A DNA stretch of 64,000 nt, from contig NZGH01000006.1 of NCBI GenBank assembly GCA_002690875.1, positions 4,257 through 68,256 on the forward strand, given 5' to 3'. The stretch's first letter is position 1. Every line of letters begins with the position of its first letter. Shown here in pieces: positions 28,893 to 38,453 of this stretch. The notes beneath the pieces are model-generated. The model saw only the letters and a list, made by a program, of their open reading frames with translations, did no database searches and was not told where the DNA came from. The position numbers and the translations under genes are program-made. The DNA comes from Rickettsiales bacterium. Its GTDB lineage: Bacteria; Pseudomonadota; Alphaproteobacteria; TMED127.

Positions 28893-30580
28893 TTAATTAT
28901 TTTACCATCTTTCATAAAAATAGAAATATCAGAATAATCTAGGACATTTTGGCTATGAGAAATTAATAATATGATTTTATTTGATTTAATTCTTTTTAAA
29001 AGACTTAAAATATTATTTTCACTTTTTTTATCAATTGCATTGGTCGATTCATCGAAAATTATGACATCACTTTTTTTTAATAGAGCTCTTATTATTGATA
29101 ATCTTTGGATCTGGCCTCCGCTTAAATTAGTATTATCCTCATTAATCATATAATCGTAATTAAGATTAAGGCTCTCAAAAATACTCAATGCGTTAACTTC
29201 CTTTAACTTTTTTTTTAAAGTTACTAAGGATGGGTTCCTTGCTCCTAGTTGAAGGTTTTCAAGTATAGTGGAGTTAAAAAAGAACGATTTTTGAGGTATA
29301 TATGAGACTGATATTTTTTCTTTATAATAGTTAATTTCTCTATTATCAATTTTTATACTACCTTGATTTGCCTGGGCTAAACCAGATAATATTTCAACTA
29401 ATGTCGATTTTCCTGATCCATTCTCTCCTTTCAAACCATAGATTTTATTTTTTTTTAAAACTAAGTTTATTGGACCGAGTTTAAAATTTTTATTTTTGTT
29501 ATAAGAAAATTTGATATTTTTTAATTCAATTGTATCCTTTAATCTAAAGATTTTTTTTACATCGAAGTTTTTTAGTTCTAAGTGATCTTTAATAAGATCA
29601 TAGGCTTTACTATTAAACTGTATGGCAAAAAGTGATTTTAAAAAATTGTCTACTCTAGGTGTAAGACGATAAAATACTACTGCAAGAAAAATCAGTTCTT
29701 CAATAAGGTTCTTATTATTAAAATTTGTGTCAATTTGAAAAATCACAAATAAGACTAAAAAAATTATTAATGTAACTTCTAATATTTGCTTAGGAAAAAT
29801 ATTAATAATTCGAAATTTAATAATAATATTTTTTATACGCACATTATTTTTGTAAATATCTTTGACAACAAAGGACAAGTAGTCATAAATTTTTATTTCT
29901 TTGATTGATTTTAGTGTTTGTTGTAACAATGAGAAAAATTTATTAATTTCAAGTACTCTTTTTGTACCAATATTTTTTATTTTTTTTTTAAAAATTATGA
30001 AGAAAAAGAGATAACTAACGATTGATAAACTTATAATTAATATTGAATAAGAAGATGAATTAAATATTAAAAAGGTAGAAAGAACTAAAATAATTATTAG
30101 TTCTGAAAAGATTGTAATGAGGTTATTTACTGTGCCATGAACTAAAGTACTTAAATGATTATATAAAACACTAAATAGACTACTACTTTTATTAGAACCT
30201 AAAAAAATTGAGTCTTGATTAATGTAGTTTTTTAGTAATTTTTTTCTTAAGTCTGCTTCTAAAGAAATTAAAAAATTGTTATTTATATATTCTTGAACTA
30301 TAACAAAAGAGTTTCTAAAGAGTATTATAATAATTGTACAAATTCCTAAAAGATAAATTACTTGATTATAATTCAGGTTATCTAGTTTAAAAAAGTTTAA
30401 GTATTTTATAATGTTATCTATATTTCCTGAAGAAACTGTATTTAGGAAAAAGAAAATAGAGCTTATCCCAATTATTTCTATTATGGAAAAAATCAGAAAA
30501 AAAATTACTATGAGAAGAACTTTCAATTTAAAGTTCTTATCTAGTATAGAGAGTACTTCTTTGCTAATATTGAGGAGCAT
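28889..30580 (-). CDS. ABC transporter, fused permease and ATPase (glycan/lipid flippase type)
   Basis: A 563-residue half transporter. About six membrane helices fill residues 15-310. The ATPase then has Walker A GENGSGKST (about 380-388), Q-loop SYIPQKSFFF, signature LSGGQIQRLS (about 483), Walker B VIIFDES (usual final ED replaced by ES) and the H-loop LLISHS. The Walker B E is present in DES as the catalytic glutamate. Size and context fit a PglK/MsbA-like flippase of lipid-linked oligosaccharide. It overlaps both neighbours, so it is produced with the sialic-acid-like sugar genes. Confidence 0.83.
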   Translation of the reverse strand: MLLNISKEVLSILDKNFKLKVLLIVIFFLIFSIIEIIGISSIFFFLNTVSSGNIDNIIKYLNFFKLDNLNYNQVIYLLGICTIIIILFRNSFVIVQEYINNNFLISLEADLRKKLLKNYINQDSIFLGSNKSSSLFSVLYNHLSTLVHGTVNNLITIFSELIIILVLSTFLIFNSSSYSILIISLSIVSYLFFFIIFKKKIKNIGTKRVLEINKFFSLLQQTLKSIKEIKIYDYLSFVVKDIYKNNVRIKNIIIKFRIINIFPKQILEVTLIIFLVLFVIFQIDTNFNNKNLIEELIFLAVVFYRLTPRVDNFLKSLFAIQFNSKAYDLIKDHLELKNFDVKKIFRLKDTIELKNIKFSYNKNKNFKLGPINLVLKKNKIYGLKGENGSGKSTLVEILSGLAQANQGSIKIDNREINYYKEKISVSYIPQKSFFFNSTILENLQLGARNPSLVTLKKKLKEVNALSIFESLNLNYDYMINEDNTNLSGGQIQRLSIIRALLKKSDVIIFDESTNAIDKKSENNILSLLKRIKSNKIILLISHSQNVLDYSDISIFMKDGKIIK

Positions 30581-31520
30581 TAATTTGGTCTAATAAAATT
30601 TCTACAACATGCTGATGAGTTTTGTTAATAGATTCATTGGTATATCCACCAATGTGTGGAGTAATTAATAAGTTATCGTTTTCGCAAGCATAATTTATTA
30701 TGTTTTGGTTTATAACATTACCATATTCAAAATTTATAACATCTAAAGCTGCACCTGCAATTTTTTTATTTTTTAATATTTCAATGAGTGCATGTTCATC
30801 AATTAGATCACCACGTGAGGTATTAATAAGAAAACTATTTTTTTTAAGATTTATAAGAACCTTTTTAGATATTATTTTTTTATTTTTTTCATTACTAGGT
30901 ATATGTATTGTAAATATGTCAGATATTTTTGCTAACTCCTGAAGACTTTTTACTTGAGTTGAATTTTTGAAACTAGCTTTTACATATGGGTCATAAAAGT
31001 AGGTTTTCATTCCAAAGGCATTCCCAATCTTTTTTACAATTCTTCCAATTCTTCCATAACCAACAATTCCAAGATTTTTATCAAAAAGTTCACTACCCAA
31101 AAACTTTTTTCTATTCCAGTTTTTCCTTTTAACATCGTTATTCGCTAAAGAAATTTTTCTTACGAGATTTAAGATTAAAGCAAAAGTATGTTCGGCTGTC
31201 GCTGGTATATTTTTTAAAAAAGAAGTTTTACCCTTTAAAGAAATAACTTTTATTTTTTTTTTTTGAAGATAATTAATATTAAGATGATTTAGTCCAGTGG
31301 TAGGAGAAAGAATAAACTCTAGTTTTCTTGCTTGATTAATAATTTGTATGTCAATTTTAATTGATAAGCCAATTATAATAATATTATATGAGGCAATCAC
31401 TTTCTTGAGACTTTCATAATCTAGATTTAAGAAGTCGGTCTTTCCAAGTTTTCTAATTTTTTTTTTTGTTTCCTCAGATAAATTTTCAGACTCTGTGACT
31501 AATACTTTATTTTTTTTCAT
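30564..31520 (-). CDS. D-isomer-specific 2-hydroxyacid dehydrogenase
   Basis: A 318-residue NAD-dependent dehydrogenase. GIVGYGRIGR (GxGxxG at 154-159) binds NAD, NTSRGDLID carries the catalytic arginine region, and LLITPHIGGYT supplies the catalytic histidine. SerA-like and PdxB-like proteins share this layout. Placed between NeuA and the flippase, it may oxidise a 2-hydroxy acid feeding the nonulosonate or produce a glycerate-type substituent; both are inference. Overlaps of 14 and 17 bases with neighbours point to coupled translation. Confidence 0.8.
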   Translation of the reverse strand: MKKNKVLVTESENLSEETKKKIRKLGKTDFLNLDYESLKKVIASYNIIIIGLSIKIDIQIINQARKLEFILSPTTGLNHLNINYLQKKKIKVISLKGKTSFLKNIPATAEHTFALILNLVRKISLANNDVKRKNWNRKKFLGSELFDKNLGIVGYGRIGRIVKKIGNAFGMKTYFYDPYVKASFKNSTQVKSLQELAKISDIFTIHIPSNEKNKKIISKKVLINLKKNSFLINTSRGDLIDEHALIEILKNKKIAGAALDVINFEYGNVINQNIINYACENDNLLITPHIGGYTNESINKTHQHVVEILLDQINAPQY

Positions 31521-32187
31521 TTAAAAAACTCTCTGCAACTAACCAATCGAATTTATTATTAATATTTATAAAGAAATTTTCATTAATAATTAGTGCTTTA
31601 GCTTTTTTCCCAAAAAAAGAATTCTGTTTGATTAACACTTCTGTTCTAAATGAATAAAGATATCCATCGCGTTGATATGCTGGTGGTAGCTTTGATACTC
31701 CAACATTCTCGATTTCTTCCTCACAATAGTTTAGCACTTTTCCATTTCTGATTTTTTTTATTCTGTTTGGATGAAAAAAATCAACTTTTCTATATGTAGT
31801 TACAGAGTCACACTCAGTTTCCTGAAAAATATTTAGTGCATCATTAATTAAATTTTTTGGTCTAAATGGGCATGTTGGTTGAAGTAAAAAAATTCTTTCG
31901 ATATTTTCATTTTTATTTAAACTTTGAACAACATGCTTCACCACATCAAATGTTGTTGACTCATCTCCTGCTAATTCCATAGGTCTCTTTATTGTTTCAA
32001 CATTAAAGTTTTTGGAAAAATTTATAATTTCATCACAGTCCGACGAAATTATAACTTTATCTAAATTAGATGATAAAGCATTTTCTATGCTATATTGAAT
32101 TAATGGTTGATTTCCTAAAACCTTAAGATTTTTTTTTTTAATCCTTTTGGAACCTTTTCTAGCTGGAATTAAACCTATGTTAATCAC
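31507..32187 (-). CDS. neuA: Acylneuraminate cytidylyltransferase (NeuA/LegF/PseF type)
   Basis: A 226-residue CMP-sugar synthetase. IPARKGSKRIKKKNL (residues 7-21) is the CTP-binding signature of CMP-NeuAc synthetases, and LLQPTCPFR and the following acidic residues match the second conserved block. It activates the nonulosonic acid made by NeuB. It sits two genes downstream of NeuC and three of NeuB, in the classical neuBCA set. The exact sugar (neuraminic, legionaminic or another) is not fixed by the sequence. Confidence 0.85.
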   Translation of the reverse strand: MINIGLIPARKGSKRIKKKNLKVLGNQPLIQYSIENALSSNLDKVIISSDCDEIINFSKNFNVETIKRPMELAGDESTTFDVVKHVVQSLNKNENIERIFLLQPTCPFRPKNLINDALNIFQETECDSVTTYRKVDFFHPNRIKKIRNGKVLNYCEEEIENVGVSKLPPAYQRDGYLYSFRTEVLIKQNSFFGKKAKALIINENFFININNKFDWLVAESFLNEKK

Positions 32188-33007
32188 TTTTTTGACCCCA
32201 GACTAAAAAGGCTTGGCCAAACTTTTCTTCACAAAGCCAAGGATTACTGGTATTAAAAAACTTTCTAATTTTTAATGCTACTACAAAAATATTTGTCAAA
32301 AAAAACTCAATAAATTTATTATTAAGTGAAAAAGGAAAGTCAATTGAATGTGAAATCATTGGAAGTGGATATATTCCTGAAGCTTTCAAATTATATACTC
32401 TAAGGTCTCGAAGAATTCTTTCGTATTCTTTAATTGAGCTGTTTGATCTGTATACCTGAGGTTTTGGTTTGTTTTCTTTTGGTTTTTTTAGAATCTTAAG
32501 AAATGAATTTAACCAATGCCAATTTTTTTGAACATTTGGAATATTGTCAGGAACAACATACATAAGAAACAAACCGTCTTTTTCTAATAAATTAATTTGT
32601 GATTTTATTGCTTTTTTAAGTTCTGGTATGTGCTCTAATAAACCTATCGAAAAACAAACATTAAATTTTTCTTTTAACTTTATATCAACAGCATCAGAAA
32701 TACAAAAATTTGCTTTAAGGTTTCTTTCCAAAAAAATTTTCTTAGCTACTTTGATCACAGTTGGAGAGTTGTCAAGAAGTGTACAATTCCATCCATCATT
32801 AGCAAAATATAACGACATATTCCCTCTCCCACAACCAAGTTCTATACATTTATTTTTTTTTATACCAAGATCATCTATTATCCTCTTGAAGGTTAACCAG
32901 TTGTTAAGGAAAGATAACTGAACTTGATTTTTTGGTTTACCTGCTGTCCAATGAACATAAGAAGTTTCTTTTCTGTCAGCACTCCACCATTTTACTTTTT
33001 TATTCAT
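32180..33007 (-). CDS. Class I SAM-dependent methyltransferase
   Basis: A 275-residue protein. CIELGCGRGNMSLYF (about residues 54-68) is motif I, TLLDNSP the acidic loop, and FSIGLLEHIPE motif IV, so SAM binding is well supported. It is inserted between neuC and neuA with 8-base overlaps on both sides, indicating that it modifies the sialic-acid-like sugar or its precursor. Confidence 0.78.
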   Translation of the reverse strand: MNKKVKWWSADRKETSYVHWTAGKPKNQVQLSFLNNWLTFKRIIDDLGIKKNKCIELGCGRGNMSLYFANDGWNCTLLDNSPTVIKVAKKIFLERNLKANFCISDAVDIKLKEKFNVCFSIGLLEHIPELKKAIKSQINLLEKDGLFLMYVVPDNIPNVQKNWHWLNSFLKILKKPKENKPKPQVYRSNSSIKEYERILRDLRVYNLKASGIYPLPMISHSIDFPFSLNNKFIEFFLTNIFVVALKIRKFFNTSNPWLCEEKFGQAFLVWGQKSD

Positions 33008-34169
33008 TTTTTAAATAAAATAACGATTTGTTAATATTTAGATCAGCAGTAACCAAAATATTATGAATTTTAACAGCTGCATTTCCGTCTCCATAAAGTT
33101 TTGATTTTTTATAGATCCCATGTTTGATTTGTTTTAAGATTGCCTTTTTAATTTTCTCTATATTATGCGGAACATTGATAATATTTTCTCCGAATTCTCT
33201 ATCAATTTGTCTATTTCCAATATTTATTGCAGGTAAGCCCAAGAATGCACCTTCTCTTATTGCAGAACTTGAATTGCCTATAAGACATTTGGAGTTAAAA
33301 ATTACTTTATGGTATGCATCTACTGGTAAGTGTCTTAATAATCTTAAAGGAAAATTAGGGTTATTCTCTCTAAAAACTCTAATTGCCTTAGAAGTTTGAT
33401 CATTCCCTGCATCCGCATTAGGCCACAAAATAATCGTAGCCATATTCAGCATTTTGATAGCTTCCAAAGTTATTTTCATTTGAGTTCCTGCCTCTTCATA
33501 TTCGGTAGTAACTGGATGTTGTAGTAGTACAATATATTCTTTTTTTAAGTCGATAAATTTTCCAGTCCCACCATATTTTTTCCAAAAATTAGTTGGAATA
33601 TTTAAACTCTTTTCTATTAAATCAAGTGATGGACAGCCAGTATTCCAAACTTTGTTTTTGTTTTCACCCATTTTAATAATGAATTCTTTTGATCTTTCAG
33701 TTGATGGAAAGTGAAGGTTAGCCAACTTTGTAATTGAATGTCTTACACTTTCATCAATTGATCCTGTAGATTCACCTCCTTGAGTATGGGCAAGACAAAT
33801 ATTCATATATCTTGCTGTGATCGCAGTAGCTAATGTTTCATATCTATCAGCTATAGTTAAAACAATGTCTGGTTTAATATTATTAAAAATGGTTGAAAGT
33901 TCAATCATGGCAAGACCAGTTGATTTTACCATGGCTTCAGGTGTTTCTCCCTCTAAAAGGCATTGCATTGTTGCAACAGGTTTAAATCCGTCTTTTTTTA
34001 TAATATCGACTACTTTTCCAAATCTGTATAAAAGAGCAGAGGCTCCAACTATAAGTTGCAGTTCTAATTTTTTACTTTTTTTTATTTCGAGGAGTAAAGA
34101 CTTTATTCTAGCATAGTTTGCTCTGCTATTAACAATAACACAAATTTTTCTAAGCTTACTCATTTTCAA
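33000..34169 (-). CDS. neuC: UDP-N-acetylglucosamine 2-epimerase, hydrolysing (NeuC/LegG type)
   Basis: A 389-residue GT-B-fold epimerase. KICVIVNSRANYARI near the start is typical of NeuC/LegG (vs WecB, which has GTRPE). HTQGGESTGSIDESVRHSI carries the active-site residues, and IGNSSSAIREGAFLGLPAIN the nucleotide site. The enzyme releases UDP and yields an N-acetylmannosamine-type sugar for NeuB. The first ATG overlaps the NeuB gene by 14 bases; an ATG two codons later is also possible. Confidence 0.88.
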   Translation of the reverse strand: MKMSKLRKICVIVNSRANYARIKSLLLEIKKSKKLELQLIVGASALLYRFGKVVDIIKKDGFKPVATMQCLLEGETPEAMVKSTGLAMIELSTIFNNIKPDIVLTIADRYETLATAITARYMNICLAHTQGGESTGSIDESVRHSITKLANLHFPSTERSKEFIIKMGENKNKVWNTGCPSLDLIEKSLNIPTNFWKKYGGTGKFIDLKKEYIVLLQHPVTTEYEEAGTQMKITLEAIKMLNMATIILWPNADAGNDQTSKAIRVFRENNPNFPLRLLRHLPVDAYHKVIFNSKCLIGNSSSAIREGAFLGLPAINIGNRQIDREFGENIINVPHNIEKIKKAILKQIKHGIYKKSKLYGDGNAAVKIHNILVTADLNINKSLFYLKNE

Positions 34170-35201
34170 AATCTTTAATATTTAATAATTTATTTGTTTT
34201 AACATTTTTTTTTAGTTTTTTTCCAACTATCAAATTTAGTTTATTGGGGGGAATTCCAGTGCCTGGTTTTTTCAGAGTTAAGTCATTTTTTCCAACTATA
34301 TTTCCCTTTTTTAAAGATTTATTTAAAGACAAACTTCTAAAAAAAATTTTTCTGTAGCTACTTAATTCTTTTACCAATTTATTTTTATTGACTTTATTAT
34401 TAACAGTAATATTCAGAAATTTTGCTGCGTTTGCAATCTCACCTAATTGGGAAAAAGTTATTGAGGATGAGGAATCTGGATTTGATATACTTTTATCGAA
34501 TGAAATGTGAACTTCAATTAAATTTGCTCCTAGTGCAATGGCAGAAATAGCTGAGTAAATATTACCAGAGTGGTCTGAAAGACCAACTGGACATTTATAT
34601 CTTAATTTAAATTCATTAATTAAATTTAAACCAACTTTTTCAGGCGGGGTGGGATATAGACTTGTGCATTGAAAAATAGCAAAAGGGTTAGAACTTTTTA
34701 TTTTTTTTGTAATATCGTCTATTTCTGAAATTTTTGCTAAACCAGTACTTATAAGAATTGGTTTTTTAGTCTTTTTTAAATAATCAAACATATCATGAAA
34801 AAGAATTTCACCTGAACCAATTTTGAATGCTTTTATGTTAAAGTTTTCTAAAATTTCAGCAGCTTTAATTGAAAATGGGGTGCAAAGGAAAATTATTTTT
34901 TTTTTTTACAATGATTTATGATTTCATTCCATTCCTCAATTTTAAAGGATGTTTTTTCCCAGTATTCATATCTTGATTTGTATTGAGAAGAAATTCTTAT
35001 TCTAAATTTTTCATCTATTGTTGACTCTTCAGATGCTATATGCATTTGAAATTTAACAGCATCTGCTCCAAATTTAGCAGCAGCATCAATAAATGAATGT
35101 GCAATATTCAAAGAACCCATGTGAGCCAATCCAATTTCTGCGATAATAAATGTCTTTGAATTATTTGAAATTAATTTATTGGCTATTTTAAAGGTTTGCA
35201 T
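34156..35201 (-). pseudogene. neuB: NeuB-family synthase split by a frameshift at a poly-A tract
   Basis: Two frames together spell one 348-residue NeuB. The first (35201-34893) begins with FIIAEIGLAHMGSLNIAHS and DAVKFQMH. The second gives ISTGLAKI, TSLYPTPPEKVG and VGLSDHSGN, then a SAF domain ending at VGKKL. The switch is at a coding-strand A12 run (34896-34907). As written, NHCKKKK meets a TAA; one more A, or two fewer, restores CKKKKIIFLCTPFSI and AFKIGSGE, which match NeuB. Downstream neuC, neuA and others are intact. The gene may be recently inactivated, rescued by slippage, or a sequencing artefact. Confidence 0.85.
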
Positions 35202-35231
35202 AAAAAAATATTATGGTAGGATATTGCATTT

Positions 35232-36563
35232 ATGTCAAAAACATTAAATTTAGCAAGTTTTTTCTTACTTTTTATCATTGTCTTTGTTGTCATAATAATG
35301 TCACCATCTCTTTTTTCTTCTGTTCAGCCGGATAGTTCAAGTTACCAAAATTTTCATTCATATAGAACAGCAATTTATCCAAATATCATTTTTTTTTTAG
35401 ATTATTTTGGTGTAGATATTATTTTTTTTCAAAAATTTTTATTTTCCCTAAGTGTTTGTTTTTTTCTCAATTCATTTGTCAAAGTAAATATTTTTTTTCC
35501 AATATTATTGATCCTCGTGATTTTTAATTTATTTTATACATCGTTTTCAAACTCGATTTTGACAGAGTCTCTTTTTTTTTCATTTATAAATTTTGCTTTA
35601 GCTATTCTTTTGAGTAAGAAAAGTAATATTTTCTTAACAATACTACTTGGCATCTTTGTTGGATTAATAATCACAATTAAGCCGGTAGGCTTTGCTATTG
35701 CTATTCCTATAATTATTTTTTATATTTTAAAATTTTATAAAAGTGCAAATAATAAAATCATAACCTTTATTTTATTTTTATCCTTAATAATTTTTATAGA
35801 AAATAGGCTTTTTTTCTTAAAACATGATAAGAGAAATTCAGTTTTAGACAGTGTTGTTACTGGCAAATTAATAACATTAGCGTCAAATAAAAATTTTCAG
35901 GTTGATAAATATCCAAGTGAAATCAGAGAATTGGTTAATGAAGCTAAATCAGACTTTAGTAAAGTTGACTTATATCTTTCAAAAATTAAAAACCCATTAT
36001 TAAGGGCTGAATTAAGGGCTGATTATGAGGTAATAGCACAATACCAATATTTAGAGTACAAATTTAATGATGATAAAAAATCAATTATCGAAGATATTAT
36101 TCAAGAAAACTATATTGATTATTTTTTTGAAATAATACGAAACAATTTTTTTGAATATTTAAAACTTTCAACATCTCACTACATTGGAATGTGGTCATCA
36201 GGAAACAAAACAATAAATTTCTTAGAAAAAGAAGTAAATAACAACAAACCACCTTTTTTTGATTTACTTCAAAATTCCTCTAATAAAGTAGAGTATGTTG
36301 ATATAAGATTATTAAAACTTACAAGTCTTTATTTTATAATATTATTTTTTACGCTTATTTTTTTTACGTTTCAAATAATTTCAAATAGAAAATCATTTTC
36401 TCCTGACTTTATTTTTATAGTTTTTATGATTCAGTTTTATTTAATCTGTGTGTCACTTTCCAATGTTGCAACTATAAGGTATCTAATGCCAATATATCCT
36501 TATTTGCTTTATTTAAATTATATATATTTTTCACGTCTAACTTTTTTTAATTTAAAAATTTAA
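35232..36563 (+). CDS. Multi-span membrane protein, GT-C-like
   Basis: A 443-residue membrane protein with about nine to ten hydrophobic segments: 8-30, several between 60 and 185, and two or three after residue 370. PDSSSYQNFHSYRTAIYPN follows the first helix in a loop where GT-C transferases (ArnT/dolichyl-phosphate mannosyltransferase-like) place their catalytic acidic residues; TIKPVGFAIAIP resembles their later helix. A soluble stretch of 170 residues (200-365) precedes the final helices. It could transfer a sugar from a lipid donor or polymerise glycan. The family is tentative. Confidence 0.5.
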   Translation: MSKTLNLASFFLLFIIVFVVIIMSPSLFSSVQPDSSSYQNFHSYRTAIYPNIIFFLDYFGVDIIFFQKFLFSLSVCFFLNSFVKVNIFFPILLILVIFNLFYTSFSNSILTESLFFSFINFALAILLSKKSNIFLTILLGIFVGLIITIKPVGFAIAIPIIIFYILKFYKSANNKIITFILFLSLIIFIENRLFFLKHDKRNSVLDSVVTGKLITLASNKNFQVDKYPSEIRELVNEAKSDFSKVDLYLSKIKNPLLRAELRADYEVIAQYQYLEYKFNDDKKSIIEDIIQENYIDYFFEIIRNNFFEYLKLSTSHYIGMWSSGNKTINFLEKEVNNNKPPFFDLLQNSSNKVEYVDIRLLKLTSLYFIILFFTLIFFTFQIISNRKSFSPDFIFIVFMIQFYLICVSLSNVATIRYLMPIYPYLLYLNYIYFSRLTFFNLKI

Positions 36564-36567
36564 TATT

Positions 36568-38451
36568 ATGTGTGGAGTCGCCGGTTTTCAAATTTTAAAA
36601 GATAGGAACAATTTAAATTTTAATTGTCTGGAAAGAATTAATAACGTGATAAGACATAGAGGACCTGACAACTCAGGTTATTGGAAGTCTGAATTAAATA
36701 ATGTTTTCTTAGCTCACCAAAGATTATCAATAATTGACTTATCATCCTCAGCATCTCAGCCTATGATATCAAACAATAAAAGGTATATTATTTCTTTTAA
36801 CGGTGAAATTTACAATTACAGAGATTTAATAAACAAAAATAAAGTTCTTTTTCAGAAAAAAAATATAAATTCTGATACTAGAGTTTTATTAGAACTAATT
36901 TCATTTTATGGAGTTCAGAAAACTGCAAAGATGATCGATGGAATGTTTGCATTTTGCGTCTGGGATAAAGAAGACAAAGTTTTTCATTTGGTAAGGGATA
37001 GGTTTGGTGAGAAACCTCTTTTTTATTATTTAGGTAAGGACGAATTTATTTTTGGTTCCGAAATAAAAGTAATATCAGAATTTTTCTCCCCAAAAAAATT
37101 GCAAGTTAATAACAACGCTTTTAATTTTTTTTTTTCATTAGGATATATTCCAGGACCTATCACAGTATATGAAAATGTTTTCAAAGTTTTACCGTCTGAA
37201 ATTATTACAATTAAAAAAGGTAAAATTATTAATAAACAAAAGTATTGGTCTAGGAAAAACGACAAATTTAGTGATAAAACTTCTGTCGACGAAGTAAAAA
37301 ATTCTTTAGAAAGTTCTGTTGAAAGTATGATGGTGGCTGATGTTGAAGTTGGTTGCTTCTTATCTGGAGGAATAGATTCCTCTATTGTTGCATCGATAAT
37401 GCAAAAAAAATCAAAAAGAAGAATAAAAACTTTTTCAATTGGTTTTAAGGAGAGAGAGTACGATGAATCTAAATATGCTAGTGAAATTGCTAAATATTTA
37501 AAAACTGATCACCATGAAATGATTTTGTCAATAGATGATCTATTAAATAAAGTAAGTTTGATCTCGAAAGTTTATGATGAGCCTTTTGGGGATTCTTCAT
37601 GTCTTCCAACTTTATTAGTTAGTGAATTTGCTAATAAGCATGTAAAAGTTTGTTTATCTGGTGACGGAGGAGATGAAATTTTTTTAGGTTATAATAGATA
37701 CAAAGTTGCTCAAAGTTTTGAAAAACTTATTTTTTCAAGGTCAATTTTAAAAAAATTATTCACCAAATTTTTAAAAATGTTTCCTTTAGGGTTTTATGAT
37801 TTTATAAGTTACCCGGTATCTAAGGCATTTGGTCTTCAAGCACTATCTCATAGAGTTCAGAAAATAATAAACATTCTTGATTCAGATAATTATGTAGATT
37901 TTTATGCAAGATTGAATTCAATGGATGTTAAATTAATAACTTTTTTGATTAATGAATTTCAAAAATATGTAACATATTTAGATCAAAAAAATTTTATTGA
38001 AGTAATTCAATTTTTTGACCTGGAATATTATTTACCCAATGATATTTTAGTAAAAGTCGATAGAGCAAGTATGAATAATTCTTTAGAAGTAAGGTCTCCT
38101 TTTTTAGATCACAAATTATTTGAGAAAGTGATTAATATCCCTATTCCTAGAAAATTAGTAGGAGGTGTAACAAAGAGTATTTTGAAGGATATATTATCTA
38201 GTTATGTTCCTAAACATTTATTCGATAGACCCAAAATGGGTTTTGCAATTCCTCTAAATAGGTGGATTTTTTCTAAAGAGTTAAAGACTTCAATTGATGA
38301 CGTAATCTATGAAACCAAGTGGGAAAATTGCAAAATTAACAAAAAAGTAATTATTAACACCTGGGATAGATTTAAAAAATATAAATTTTGTCCTCCATCA
38401 TTGATATGGAACTATTATGTTGCAGGTATGTGGATAAATCAAAGAGTTTAA
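36568..38451 (+). CDS. asnB: Asparagine synthetase (glutamine-hydrolysing), second AsnB copy
   Basis: A 627-residue full-length amidotransferase. MCGVAGF provides the N-terminal catalytic cysteine, RHRGPDNSG and SFNGEIYNY the glutamine site, and SGGIDSSIV (about residue 266) the ATP loop, then SGDGGDEIFLGY. It starts five bases after a membrane protein gene and is followed three bases later by acpS. Such copies in exopolysaccharide clusters may amidate uronic or nonulosonic acids. It belongs to the longer exosortase/glycan-type subgroup by length, which is only suggestive. Confidence 0.85.
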   Translation: MCGVAGFQILKDRNNLNFNCLERINNVIRHRGPDNSGYWKSELNNVFLAHQRLSIIDLSSSASQPMISNNKRYIISFNGEIYNYRDLINKNKVLFQKKNINSDTRVLLELISFYGVQKTAKMIDGMFAFCVWDKEDKVFHLVRDRFGEKPLFYYLGKDEFIFGSEIKVISEFFSPKKLQVNNNAFNFFFSLGYIPGPITVYENVFKVLPSEIITIKKGKIINKQKYWSRKNDKFSDKTSVDEVKNSLESSVESMMVADVEVGCFLSGGIDSSIVASIMQKKSKRRIKTFSIGFKEREYDESKYASEIAKYLKTDHHEMILSIDDLLNKVSLISKVYDEPFGDSSCLPTLLVSEFANKHVKVCLSGDGGDEIFLGYNRYKVAQSFEKLIFSRSILKKLFTKFLKMFPLGFYDFISYPVSKAFGLQALSHRVQKIINILDSDNYVDFYARLNSMDVKLITFLINEFQKYVTYLDQKNFIEVIQFFDLEYYLPNDILVKVDRASMNNSLEVRSPFLDHKLFEKVINIPIPRKLVGGVTKSILKDILSSYVPKHLFDRPKMGFAIPLNRWIFSKELKTSIDDVIYETKWENCKINKKVIINTWDRFKKYKFCPPSLIWNYYVAGMWINQRV

Positions 38452-38453
38452 TA

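Noticed and set aside
32544..32921. Open frame of 125 codons antisense to the methyltransferase between neuC and neuA
   Set aside because: It has no coding-like motif and the sense gene has clear methyltransferase motifs; open antisense frames are common in AT-rich DNA.
35214..35228. TGGTAGGATATTGCA between the divergent NeuB and GT-C-like genes, resembling a sigma-54 promoter
   Set aside because: The GG and GC are nine bases apart, not ten; sigma-54 tolerates this poorly.
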